Shown: positions 7,555 through 14,349 of the stretch, piece by piece
Numbering within the stretch: the stretch's first letter is position 1
Layout of the letters: every line of letters starts with the position of its first letter
DNA from: an uncultured Mycoplasmatota bacterium
Lineage (GTDB): Bacteria; Bacillota_I; Bacilli_A; RF39; UBA660
NCBI GenBank assembly: GCA_948437815.1
Contig: CAOJKG010000011.1
Coordinates: forward strand, 1 to 18,891
Direction: 5' to 3'
Length of the DNA stretch: 18,891 bases
The notes under the pieces: model-generated
The model's input: only the letters and a program-made list of their open reading frames with translations
Told to the model about the DNA's origin: nothing
Databases searched by the model: none
Translations under genes and position numbers: made by a program

Positions 7555-7589
7555 AAACACTTAGAGAGATTATCTTTAAGTGTTTTTTT
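7555..7589 (+). terminator. SAM riboswitch expression-platform terminator
   Basis: AAACACTTA plus GAGA (7555-7567) pairs with TCTT plus TAAGTGTTT (7573-7585): 13 bp with a 5-nt loop, followed by T's to 7589. The 3' part of the stem is the antiterminator target. Confidence 0.9.
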
Positions 7590-7618
7590 CTTTTAAGGTA
7601 AAAAGAGGAGGAATGAAA

Positions 7619-8746
7619 ATGAAAAAATTATTTACAACAGAAGCAGTAACGAGTGGACACCCTGATAAAATGTGTGATTTGATTGCTGACGCCATATTAG
7701 ATGCCTATTTAAAGGAGGATGAAAATTCAAGAGTAGCTTGTGAAGTTGTCGCAAGTAAAAAACAAATATTAATTATGGGGGAAATAACTAGTAAAGTAAA
7801 AATTAAAGTAGAAGATATTGCTAGAAAAATTATTTGTGATATTGGCTATGATAATGATGAATTAGGTTTTAATGGTAATACTATTAAAATAATAACAGAT
7901 TTAAATAAGCAATCTTCTGATATTGCGCTTGGAGTAGATAGAGAAGATACTGGTGCAGGTGATCAAGGAATTATGTATGGCTATGCTACAAATGAAACGG
8001 ATAATTATATGCCTTTAGTTCATAATCTTGCGTGTTCTTTAGTAAAAAGGTTAGAAATTGTACGAAAAACTAAAGAAATAAAAGGTCTTAGACCTGATGG
8101 TAAGGCACAAATTACTTTAGAAGATAATAATGGTAGTTTTAAGATAAAAACAATAGTCATTTCAGCCCAACATGATGATAATATTGATTTAGAAATTTTA
8201 AGAAATGAAATTATACATAAAGTTATAAAGAATGTAATTAGTGATGATTTAATAGATAGAAATACAGAAATATTAATTAATCCAACAGGAAGATTTGTGA
8301 TTGGTGGTCCAGTTGGTGATAGTGGTCTTACAGGACGCAAAATATGTGTAGATACTTATGGAGGTATAACTCCACATGGTGGAGGGGCTTTTAGCGGTAA
8401 AGACTTTACAAAAGTAGATAGAAGTGCAGCTTATTATGCAAGGTATGTTGCTAAAAATGTAGTAGCAAGTGGTTTAGCAGATAAATGTTTAATAAGTGTT
8501 AGTTATGCTATTGGAGTGTCAGAGCCATTAATGGTAGAACTTGATTCTTTTAATACTGGTATATGTTTGGATGAAAAATTATTGAAAATAGTTAAGAAAG
8601 TATTTAATTTTAAACCTTCAAATATTATTAAAGAATTAGATTTAAAACATTTAAAATATCAAGATACAACGTTATATTCTCATTTTGGTAAAAATAATTT
8701 GTCTTATGAAAAATTGGATAAAATTGACCTTTTAAAGGAACTTTAA
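7619..8746 (+). CDS. metK: S-adenosylmethionine synthetase (methionine adenosyltransferase)
   Basis: Makes S-adenosylmethionine from methionine and ATP. The 375-residue protein is a little shorter than the usual 380-400. Visible signatures are GHPDK (13-17) with neighbouring acidic metal ligands, GAGDQGIMYGYATNET (112-127), the P-loop-like GGGAFSGKD (254-262) and KVDRSAAYYARY (265-276). It ends close to the conserved YSHFGK, with a trimmed C-terminus. Two ATGs follow the AGGAGG site (7606-7611). 7613 would be 1 nt away and 7619 is 7 nt away, so 7619 is the start. It is controlled by its own product through the upstream SAM-I riboswitch. No clear terminator follows. Confidence 0.97.
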   Translation: MKKLFTTEAVTSGHPDKMCDLIADAILDAYLKEDENSRVACEVVASKKQILIMGEITSKVKIKVEDIARKIICDIGYDNDELGFNGNTIKIITDLNKQSSDIALGVDREDTGAGDQGIMYGYATNETDNYMPLVHNLACSLVKRLEIVRKTKEIKGLRPDGKAQITLEDNNGSFKIKTIVISAQHDDNIDLEILRNEIIHKVIKNVISDDLIDRNTEILINPTGRFVIGGPVGDSGLTGRKICVDTYGGITPHGGGAFSGKDFTKVDRSAAYYARYVAKNVVASGLADKCLISVSYAIGVSEPLMVELDSFNTGICLDEKLLKIVKKVFNFKPSNIIKELDLKHLKYQDTTLYSHFGKNNLSYEKLDKIDLLKEL

Positions 8747-8759
8747 AATAAATGATAAT

Positions 8760-8788
8760 TTGACATTTCATAAGGATAATGGTATAAT
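8760..8788 (+). promoter_or_regulatory. consensus sigma-A promoter for the gene at 8821
   Basis: A perfect TTGACA (8760-8765), a 17-nt spacer and a perfect TATAAT (8783-8788) with an extended TG (8780-8781). It is the strongest promoter in the window. The predicted leader is about 26 nt. Confidence 0.9.
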
Positions 8789-8820
8789 AAGCAACAATTA
8801 TTTATTGGAGGGGGATTTAA

Positions 8821-9639
8821 ATGAATTATGCAGATCTTTTAAATAATAATAGTAATAATAGTAAACCTAAAAAAAAGAGTTCTAAAGTTAAGAAAATATT
8901 TGGTGGTCTTGCTTTAACTGCTGCGATAGGATTAGGTATCGTTGGTTATTCTTTTAGAGGGAATATAGCTAATTTTGTTAAAGGCTTTGGTAAAGAGGAC
9001 GTAAATCCCGATGATTTACTTGCTTTTTCTGAGACTATACCTTTAGATAGAGATGGTATTATTAGTATTACTTATCCATTTGTAGACAGAACATTTGATG
9101 AGATTAATGGTAAGTATTCACTACCAGATAGTTATGATTTTGTTTATATTGGAGATAGTGAAAGCCCAAGTTTAAGTGTAGTTAAAAATGGTGAATTGGA
9201 ACCTGATAATATTATTAATTTTGAATCAACTACAGGATATCCAATAGGGGTTATTGGTGTTAAAACTGATTATGCTAACTTTTTAGATGCTGCTGGAGAA
9301 ATGAAGTCTACAGCTTTAGGTGAAAATAATCCTAATAATAGTAAGCTAACTTTGGAAGATTATGAAGTATCTGATGTATATTCATTACCAAAAGGTTATA
9401 AGTTATACTGTGAAGATGAAGAAATAAATAAGCAAGCATTACTTGCTTATATAGCTGAAGATGGTACTAATGTGTATATTATTCCTAAAGCTATTATTGA
9501 TAAGTTTGTAGTAGTTACTGAAGATGAATTTACTATTATTGGAACATATAATGTATTTAAAGAACGTATAGCAGAGGTTTATGTTCAATATGAAAGTAAT
9601 AGGTTAAATAATGGAACGCAAACAGGTTATGGTAGATAA
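8821..9639 (+). CDS. membrane-anchored hypothetical protein, 272 aa
   Basis: I do not recognise this protein. The N-terminus has an Asn/Ser-rich, then Lys-rich cytoplasmic stretch (about 8-25) followed by one hydrophobic segment (about 26-44, GGLALTAAIGLGIVGYSF). By the positive-inside rule the remaining 225 or so acidic residues face outward. The outer part looks mixed alpha/beta with repeated IPL and YIIPK type strands and no cysteine pair of note. The start ATG follows GGAGGGGG (8807-8814). Its last 29 bases overlap the next gene, so the two are probably co-transcribed from the consensus promoter at 8760. That promoter implies high expression. Confidence 0.82.
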   Translation: MNYADLLNNNSNNSKPKKKSSKVKKIFGGLALTAAIGLGIVGYSFRGNIANFVKGFGKEDVNPDDLLAFSETIPLDRDGIISITYPFVDRTFDEINGKYSLPDSYDFVYIGDSESPSLSVVKNGELEPDNIINFESTTGYPIGVIGVKTDYANFLDAAGEMKSTALGENNPNNSKLTLEDYEVSDVYSLPKGYKLYCEDEEINKQALLAYIAEDGTNVYIIPKAIIDKFVVVTEDEFTIIGTYNVFKERIAEVYVQYESNRLNNGTQTGYGR

Positions 9640-9877
9640 TAAAGCTTATGAAGCTTTAGCTATATTTCATAATGATGAAACTGATAAGGATTATGTAGTT
9701 TATACGGATTTAAAAGCGGATATGACTAAAGGAATTACTTTATCATGTGTTATTTGTAAGGAAGAAAATGAAAACATAATCCCTATTAAAATACAAGATA
9801 CAAGAGATAAAGAAATTGCTGTTGATTTAATAAGAACTGTAATGGCAGAAATGAGTAAATATAGTAAGAAAAATTAG
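9611..9877 (+). CDS. small DUF1292-like protein, 88 aa
   Basis: The phrase ALAIFHNDETDKDYVVYTD followed by a strand pair ending in ENENIIPIKIQ resembles DUF1292 (YrzB-like) proteins, whose function is not established. The match is by eye, so moderate. The gene starts in another frame inside the end of the upstream gene (29-nt overlap). ATG 9611 has AGG (9601-9603) 7 nt upstream; a second ATG at 9629 has AGG only 2 nt away and is less likely. The overlap suggests translational coupling to the membrane protein. The stop TAG is part of the terminator stem. Confidence 0.75.
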   Translation: MERKQVMVDNKAYEALAIFHNDETDKDYVVYTDLKADMTKGITLSCVICKEENENIIPIKIQDTRDKEIAVDLIRTVMAEMSKYSKKN

Positions 9878-9903
9878 AAAGTTTTTAAAAAGCTTTCTTT
9901 TTT
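9876..9903 (+). terminator. intrinsic terminator starting in the stop codon
   Basis: AGAAAGTTTT (9876-9885) pairs with AAAAGCTTTCT (9889-9898): 10 bp including one G-U, with a 3-nt loop. T's run to 9903. The stem begins with the last two bases of the TAG stop. Confidence 0.85.
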
Positions 9904-9922
9904 AGTGCTTATATTTTATAAT
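9894..9922 (+). promoter_or_regulatory. promoter for dnaB-dnaI
   Basis: The -10 is TATAAT (9917-9922). The hexamer 17 nt upstream is TTTCTT (9894-9899), a poor -35 inside the 3' arm of the previous terminator. The leader to ATG 9969 is about 40 nt, longer than elsewhere. Confidence 0.5.
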
Positions 9923-9968
9923 ATATGTAAGTCTTATAGGTCTAAATTAGTTGTAGAGGAGGTATTAT

Positions 9969-11249
9969 ATGAAACTTGTTACATTATTACCAGCTGATCA
10001 ATATATTGTAGTTAATAAAACTATTTTAACAGAAGTTGATAAACGTAATTTAATTCATTTATATGAACCTATTATTGGGTTTGGAGCAGTTTCTTTATAT
10101 CTTACTTTATGGAGTGATTTGGATAGATTAGAATTTATTAGTAAAGATTTTACGCATCATCATCTTATGAGTATTTTAAAGTGTGATTTAGATGTGATTA
10201 AACATGCTAGAGAATCTTTGGAAGCAGTGGGTCTTATTAAAACTTATTTTAAAGAAGGTGAAATAAATTCTTATGTTTATGAATTATATTCACCACTTGG
10301 TGCAGCAGAGTTTTTTAATAATCCAATTCTTAATATTGTTTTATATAATAATATTGGAGAAGAGGAATATCATTATTTAAAAAATATCTATAAAAAAGTG
10401 AGTATTGATATTAGAGATTATGAAGATATAACTAAAACTTTAAATGAAACTTTTGAATCTACTAATGCGCCAATAGTGGAAGCGCGAGAAAGAGAGGTTT
10501 TACCTCTTAATATAGAATCTAATATAGATTTTGATTTGATTATTTCTTCTATACCAAAAGGATTAATAAATGAAAAAGCGTTTAATAAAAAGATGAGAGA
10601 ATTAATTATTAATTTGAGTTTTATATATGATTTAGATACGTTAAAGATTACAGAATTAATTAGATCTAGTATAAATGAAAAAGGTTCAATAGATAAAGAA
10701 GCCTTAAGGAAAAATGCTCGAAAATATTATCAATTCAATAATGGGACTTTACCAACACTTGTTTATAGAACTCAACCAGAATATTTAAAAACACCAATGG
10801 GTGATAATTCTAAAAAAGGAAGAATTATTGGGGTATTTGAAAATACTAGTCCTTATGATTTTTTACAGAGTAAATACAAAGGGGTTAAACCAACATCAAG
10901 AGATTTAAAGATACTTGAAATGCTACTTATAGATTTAGAGTTTAATCCCGCAGTAGTTAATGTTTTAATTGATTATGTTTTGAAGAAAAATAATAATAAA
11001 CTTTCGACAAGCTATGTTGAGACTATTGCAGGGCAATGGAGAAGAGCAGGCATTAAAACAGCTAGAGAAGCGATGGAATTTGCAGAAAAAGAACATAAGA
11101 AAATGGTTAAGAAGAATGAAAAAGTTGTTTCAACAAAGAAAGTACAAGTAACACCAACCCCAGTATGGTTTGATCAAACTTTAGAAAAAGAAAATGTTAG
11201 TGATGATGAGCAAAAAGAGTTGGAAGAATTATTAAAAGATTTTAGGTGA
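9969..11249 (+). CDS. dnaB: replication initiation / helicase-loading protein DnaB (DnaD/DnaB family)
   Basis: Helps load the replicative helicase at the origin and at restart sites in Bacilli; it is not the helicase itself. The 426-residue protein opens like Bacillus DnaB (LLPADQYIVV, then LIHLYEPIIGFGAVSLYLTL at about 28-47), a winged-helix region. The C-terminal DnaB_2 domain (about 300-370) has the family signature YVETIAGQWRRAGIKT near residue 349. The stretch between, about 165-180, is more variable. ATG 9969 follows AGAGGAGGT. The stop TGA is embedded in the ribosome binding site of dnaI, 4 nt before its start, so the two are co-transcribed and probably translationally coupled. Identity is strong because both the domain order and the partner gene fit. 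Confidence 0.9.
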   Translation: MKLVTLLPADQYIVVNKTILTEVDKRNLIHLYEPIIGFGAVSLYLTLWSDLDRLEFISKDFTHHHLMSILKCDLDVIKHARESLEAVGLIKTYFKEGEINSYVYELYSPLGAAEFFNNPILNIVLYNNIGEEEYHYLKNIYKKVSIDIRDYEDITKTLNETFESTNAPIVEAREREVLPLNIESNIDFDLIISSIPKGLINEKAFNKKMRELIINLSFIYDLDTLKITELIRSSINEKGSIDKEALRKNARKYYQFNNGTLPTLVYRTQPEYLKTPMGDNSKKGRIIGVFENTSPYDFLQSKYKGVKPTSRDLKILEMLLIDLEFNPAVVNVLIDYVLKKNNNKLSTSYVETIAGQWRRAGIKTAREAMEFAEKEHKKMVKKNEKVVSTKKVQVTPTPVWFDQTLEKENVSDDEQKELEELLKDFR

Positions 11250-11253
11250 TTAT

Positions 11254-12138
11254 ATGGAAGCTATAAAAATAGATAAAAGTAATAATAATGAATTATTAAA
11301 AGATTATAAAGAAAATATGCAAGATGAAGATTTTAAAACTTTAGTAAAAAAATTAAAAATCAATGAAAAAATAGGAAGTCAGAATAGTTCTATTTTAATG
11401 GATAGCGTTTGTGAACTTAAAAATTGCAAGAAGTGTAATGGGCTATATGAATGTAAAAATAAAGTTTATGGACATTATTTATATCCTAAAGTAGTAGGGA
11501 ATATTATAGAACTTTCTTATGTTCCTTGTAAGAAAAGGCAAGAAAATGATAAACTATTAAATGCACGTAATACAGCTAGTAAAGAACTTTTAAATGCTAG
11601 TTTTAAAGATATTGATTTAGCTGATAAAAGAAGAGTTAAATTAATTAAATGGTTAAAAGATTTTTATGATAATTATGATGGCATAAATGATTCTAAAGGA
11701 TTATATTTACATGGTGTTTTTGGAAGTGGGAAAACTTATCTTATTTATGCTTTATTAAATGAACTTAAAGCTAAAAAAAGAGTGGATTATATTGCTTTAT
11801 ATTTTCCAACTGTTTTAAAAGAATTAAAAGAAGATTGGGATTCTTATCATGAGAAAATGGATAGATACACAAAAGTTCCAATTCTTTTACTAGATGATAT
11901 AGGAGCGGAAAGCGTTAGTGATTGGGGAAGAGATGAAGTATTAGGAACTATTTTACAAGCGCGAATGAATAATCATTTAACTACTTTTTTTACTTCTAAT
12001 TTAAGTTTAGATGAACTAGAATATCATTTATCTTTATCTAAGTCTGGTGTTGATAAAGTAAAATCTAGAAGAATAATGGAGAGAATAAAACAACTTACTA
12101 TCCCAATGGAATTAATTACTGATAACAAAAGAAAATAG
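11254..12138 (+). CDS. dnaI: helicase loader DnaI (AAA+ ATPase)
   Basis: Loads the replicative helicase ring onto DNA with DnaB and DnaD. In the 294-residue protein the N-terminal zinc-binding region shows C58, C61, C67, H74 and C92 in the Bacillus DnaI arrangement. The AAA+ part has Walker A GVFGSGKT (154-161), Walker B ILLLDDIG (210-217), sensor 1 TSN (247-249) and a candidate arginine-finger region (SRRIMERI, 271-278). ATG 11254 lies 4 nt after GGTGA, which overlaps the dnaB stop. The TAG stop lies in a hairpin shared with the convergent gene. Confidence 0.93.
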   Translation: MEAIKIDKSNNNELLKDYKENMQDEDFKTLVKKLKINEKIGSQNSSILMDSVCELKNCKKCNGLYECKNKVYGHYLYPKVVGNIIELSYVPCKKRQENDKLLNARNTASKELLNASFKDIDLADKRRVKLIKWLKDFYDNYDGINDSKGLYLHGVFGSGKTYLIYALLNELKAKKRVDYIALYFPTVLKELKEDWDSYHEKMDRYTKVPILLLDDIGAESVSDWGRDEVLGTILQARMNNHLTTFFTSNLSLDELEYHLSLSKSGVDKVKSRRIMERIKQLTIPMELITDNKRK

Positions 12139-12157
12139 CTATTTTATTAGCTATTTT
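12132..12157. terminator. bidirectional terminator between convergent genes
   Basis: AAAATAGCT (12132-12140) and AGCTATTTT (12149-12157) form a perfect 9-bp inverted repeat with an 8-nt loop. The minus strand continues into T-rich sequence (complement of 12125-12135); the plus-strand T-run is short. The dnaI TAG lies inside the 5' arm and the minus-gene stop overlaps the 3' arm. Confidence 0.7.
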
Positions 12158-12752
12158 AAATTGTTTCATAAACAGGTTCTAAATCTTTATTTTCTTTAAT
12201 AACTTCTGAGATAATGTCTTTATAGTTTTTATTATTTAATGCTTTTTTATATTCTTTTAATAATACTTCAGCATTAAAACCAACACGATTATAATCACCA
12301 ATTACAAAATAAGGAACAAAATTGACATTAACTTTTAATTTGTCAGTTACTTTTTTGTATAATTCACTATTAACTTTGTTTTTATATATTTCAAAGGTTC
12401 TGATCTCAACATTTTTGAATGTTGTATTTTTTTCGTTTTTCATAGTCTCGATAGCTTTTACACAATGAGGACAAGTACTACCATGAAACATATATAATAT
12501 TATTTTATCATTTTTTTCATCATCTTTAATAATTGTATTTGTCTCATTATTCTTTGATGGAGTGTTAGTTGTGTTATTAGAATTATTATCAGTTTTAATA
12601 GTTGGAGTAGAATTATTATAATTATTCTTATTAGTTGTATTTTCGTCTTTTAATTTTTTTGAATCTACTTTATAAAGTATAAATATTGTTAAAATCAAGA
12701 CTAATATAGTTATTACAACTCCTATAATAATTGTTTTTGTTGTATCTTTCAT
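12156..12752 (-). CDS. membrane-anchored thioredoxin-fold protein with CPHC centre
   Basis: A 198-residue protein that probably acts in thiol-disulfide exchange outside the membrane. The N-terminal segment about 8-27 is a single anchor without a lipobox. It is followed by an Asn/Thr-rich, low-complexity linker (about 38-78). The thioredoxin-like domain starts near 83 (IILYMFHGSTCPHC) with C94 and C97; CPHC is the centre typical of DsbA-like oxidants. VPYFVIG gives a candidate cis-proline at P147. The domain is short, with no room for the DsbA helical insert, so it is closer to a TlpA/thioredoxin-like fold. The start is ATG at 12752, after a GAGGTTGA site; the longer open frame begins upstream of the promoter -10 and is not used. 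Partner and substrates are unknown. Confidence 0.87.
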   Translation of the reverse strand: MKDTTKTIIIGVVITILVLILTIFILYKVDSKKLKDENTTNKNNYNNSTPTIKTDNNSNNTTNTPSKNNETNTIIKDDEKNDKIILYMFHGSTCPHCVKAIETMKNEKNTTFKNVEIRTFEIYKNKVNSELYKKVTDKLKVNVNFVPYFVIGDYNRVGFNAEVLLKEYKKALNNKNYKDIISEVIKENKDLEPVYETI

Positions 12753-12771
12753 TTTTATCAACCTCGTATTA

Positions 12772-12800
12772 ATTATATATGAAAGTTTAAAATATGGCAA
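12772..12800 (-). promoter_or_regulatory. promoter of the CPHC protein gene
   Basis: Read on the minus strand: -35 TTGCCA (12800-12795), 17-nt spacer, -10 TATAAT (12777-12772). The leader is about 13 nt. Confidence 0.75.
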
Positions 12801-12807
12801 GATATTA

Positions 12808-12836
12808 TTGTTATTATCTTAATTGTTTGCTATAGT
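12808..12836 (+). promoter_or_regulatory. divergent promoter for the gene at 12854
   Basis: The -35 is TTGTTA (12808-12813), the spacer 17 nt, and the extended -10 TGCTATAGT (12828-12836). The leader is only about 11 nt. Its -35 is 7 nt from the -35 of the minus-strand promoter. Confidence 0.7.
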
Positions 12837-12853
12837 ATTTATGGGTGGTTAAA

Positions 12854-14257
12854 ATGATTTTGAAAATATTAATGAAAATTGGTAATCTTAAATGGATAGA
12901 TGATTATTTAAATATTAGAATTTTAAATAAATTAAGTGTAGAAGATTTAAAAGAATTTGTTATTTGGTACTTAAATCAAGAATATGATGCTAAAACTAAT
13001 AATAAAGAATGTGTTTTTGGTATTTTAGATGTAGCAAGAAAAAAATTTCCATTAGAAGAATTAGAAGAACTTGTTATTAATTCAAGGTTTATGCAGTCAA
13101 AGCCAGATAAAGATTTTTATTATTTTTTTAGATTTGATGATTTTTTAAATAGTAATGGTAATTTATTAAATTTAGAAGGTATGCCCTTGTTACAGACTTA
13201 TTTAACTAGTAGAGTGACTTCAAATGAGGCTTTAATTCTATTAATAAATAATAGCGCGGCGATTGATTATGATTATGCTTTTAGAAAACTTGCAAGTGTT
13301 GGTAATATTGATACTTTGCTAGAATATGCTAAACAACTAAATCAAAATGAAAAATATTATCATTATGGAAAGCATTGTCAGTCTGAACTTGCTAAACAAA
13401 TGGTTTTATCTGGTTTATATTCTTGCGATGAAATTGAAAGATTTTTTAAAGAAGTTGTATTGAGGTCTGAGACAATTGTTGAGATTTTTATAAAATTTTT
13501 TGAATATACACAAGAAAATGAAAAAAGAAATAGTGTAATAAATACTTTTATTTCAATAATAGATTTTTATCAAGAAAAAGTTGATAATGGACAAGAAAAT
13601 GATTCAAAAACAGGCGATTGTTTACCAGGATATGATGAATGTGCCTTTAGTATCTTAAAATTTTCAATAAGTATGGAAATGAAAAATGAAATTTCTAAAA
13701 ACTTATTACAAAACAAAAACTGGTGTTTTATCAATGAACTATTTTTTAATAGTTTTGAATCTGATAATGATTATGATATGATTGATGCTCTTATGAAAGA
13801 AAATGTAGAAGTCGTAGAAGATACTTTATCTAGTATAAGTGATAAATATTTGGAATATGCACTTGTAAAATTATTAAATAGAGATAAAGATTTTATAAAT
13901 GAAGTTATTGCTTATATACTTAATGATTATGATAAATTACGATATTTATTTGATATTGAGAGAATTGATACGATTTTAGATTTTATTTATTATAAATTTC
14001 ATGATTTTAAAATCTTAAAGGTTTGGTCTATAAATTTAATTAAATTGGGCTCTAAATATATTCCTAAGTTTATGAGTGAGTTTGATTTTACAAAAGAAGA
14101 GAGAGAGGATATTTTTAAATCATATAAATGGATGGATAGTGATTTTGAAAGAGTATATGGTCCATATCTTTTAACAGGTGATAAAGACTATTGGATAAGC
14201 GAAGAAGAAGCAAAAGAACAATTTGCAAGATTTGAAAGATGTAGAAGAAAGAAATAG
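12854..14257 (+). CDS. large helical hypothetical protein, 467 aa
   Basis: I do not recognise this protein. It looks entirely alpha-helical and acidic, with successive helix pairs (for example ALILLINNSAAIDYDYAFRK, then NIDTLLEYAKQL) reminiscent of HEAT/TPR-like solenoids, although no strict repeat period is visible by eye. There is no signal peptide or membrane segment. The C-terminus is basic (ARFERCRRKK). The open frame begins at a GTG (12845) inside the ribosome binding site GGGTGG; ATG 12854 is the better start. It is transcribed alone from a divergent promoter and ends before a clear terminator. It may act as a protein-interaction scaffold, which is inference only. Confidence 0.8.
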   Translation: MILKILMKIGNLKWIDDYLNIRILNKLSVEDLKEFVIWYLNQEYDAKTNNKECVFGILDVARKKFPLEELEELVINSRFMQSKPDKDFYYFFRFDDFLNSNGNLLNLEGMPLLQTYLTSRVTSNEALILLINNSAAIDYDYAFRKLASVGNIDTLLEYAKQLNQNEKYYHYGKHCQSELAKQMVLSGLYSCDEIERFFKEVVLRSETIVEIFIKFFEYTQENEKRNSVINTFISIIDFYQEKVDNGQENDSKTGDCLPGYDECAFSILKFSISMEMKNEISKNLLQNKNWCFINELFFNSFESDNDYDMIDALMKENVEVVEDTLSSISDKYLEYALVKLLNRDKDFINEVIAYILNDYDKLRYLFDIERIDTILDFIYYKFHDFKILKVWSINLIKLGSKYIPKFMSEFDFTKEEREDIFKSYKWMDSDFERVYGPYLLTGDKDYWISEEEAKEQFARFERCRRKK

Positions 14258-14270
14258 AGTGTTATTGCAG

Positions 14271-14315
14271 AGAAGAAATGTAAAATTCTAGTAAAGATGT
14301 TTTACATTCTTTTTT
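14271..14315 (+). terminator. intrinsic terminator upstream of parE
   Basis: AATGTAAAA (14277-14285) pairs perfectly with TTTTACATT (14300-14308) around a 14-nt loop. The stem extends outward past one A/C mismatch, and T's run to 14315. Confidence 0.85.
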
Positions 14316-14329
14316 GTTTTTGTTATAAT
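14301..14329 (+). promoter_or_regulatory. parE promoter nested in the preceding terminator
   Basis: The -35 TTTACA (14301-14306) lies wholly inside the terminator 3' arm. The 17-nt spacer is the terminator T-run, and the extended -10 is TGTTATAAT (14321-14329). The leader is about 14 nt. Confidence 0.75.
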
Positions 14330-14349
14330 TAGTAATAGGGTGAATAAAA

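Noticed and set aside
8020..8340. Minus-strand 106-codon frame inside metK
   Set aside because: It is a shadow of conserved MetK codons with no promoter or ribosome binding site on that strand.
8730..8748. Hairpin TTTTAAA-GGAAC-TTTAAAA at the metK stop as a terminator
   Set aside because: The stem is all A/T and no T-run follows; it is likely a composition effect.
11247..11249. TGA read as tryptophan (Mycoplasma code 4)
   Set aside because: Tryptophans in rpoC, glyS, dnaB, dnaI and parE are TGG, no gene has an internal TGA, and the dnaB TGA sits in the dnaI ribosome binding site as a normal stop.
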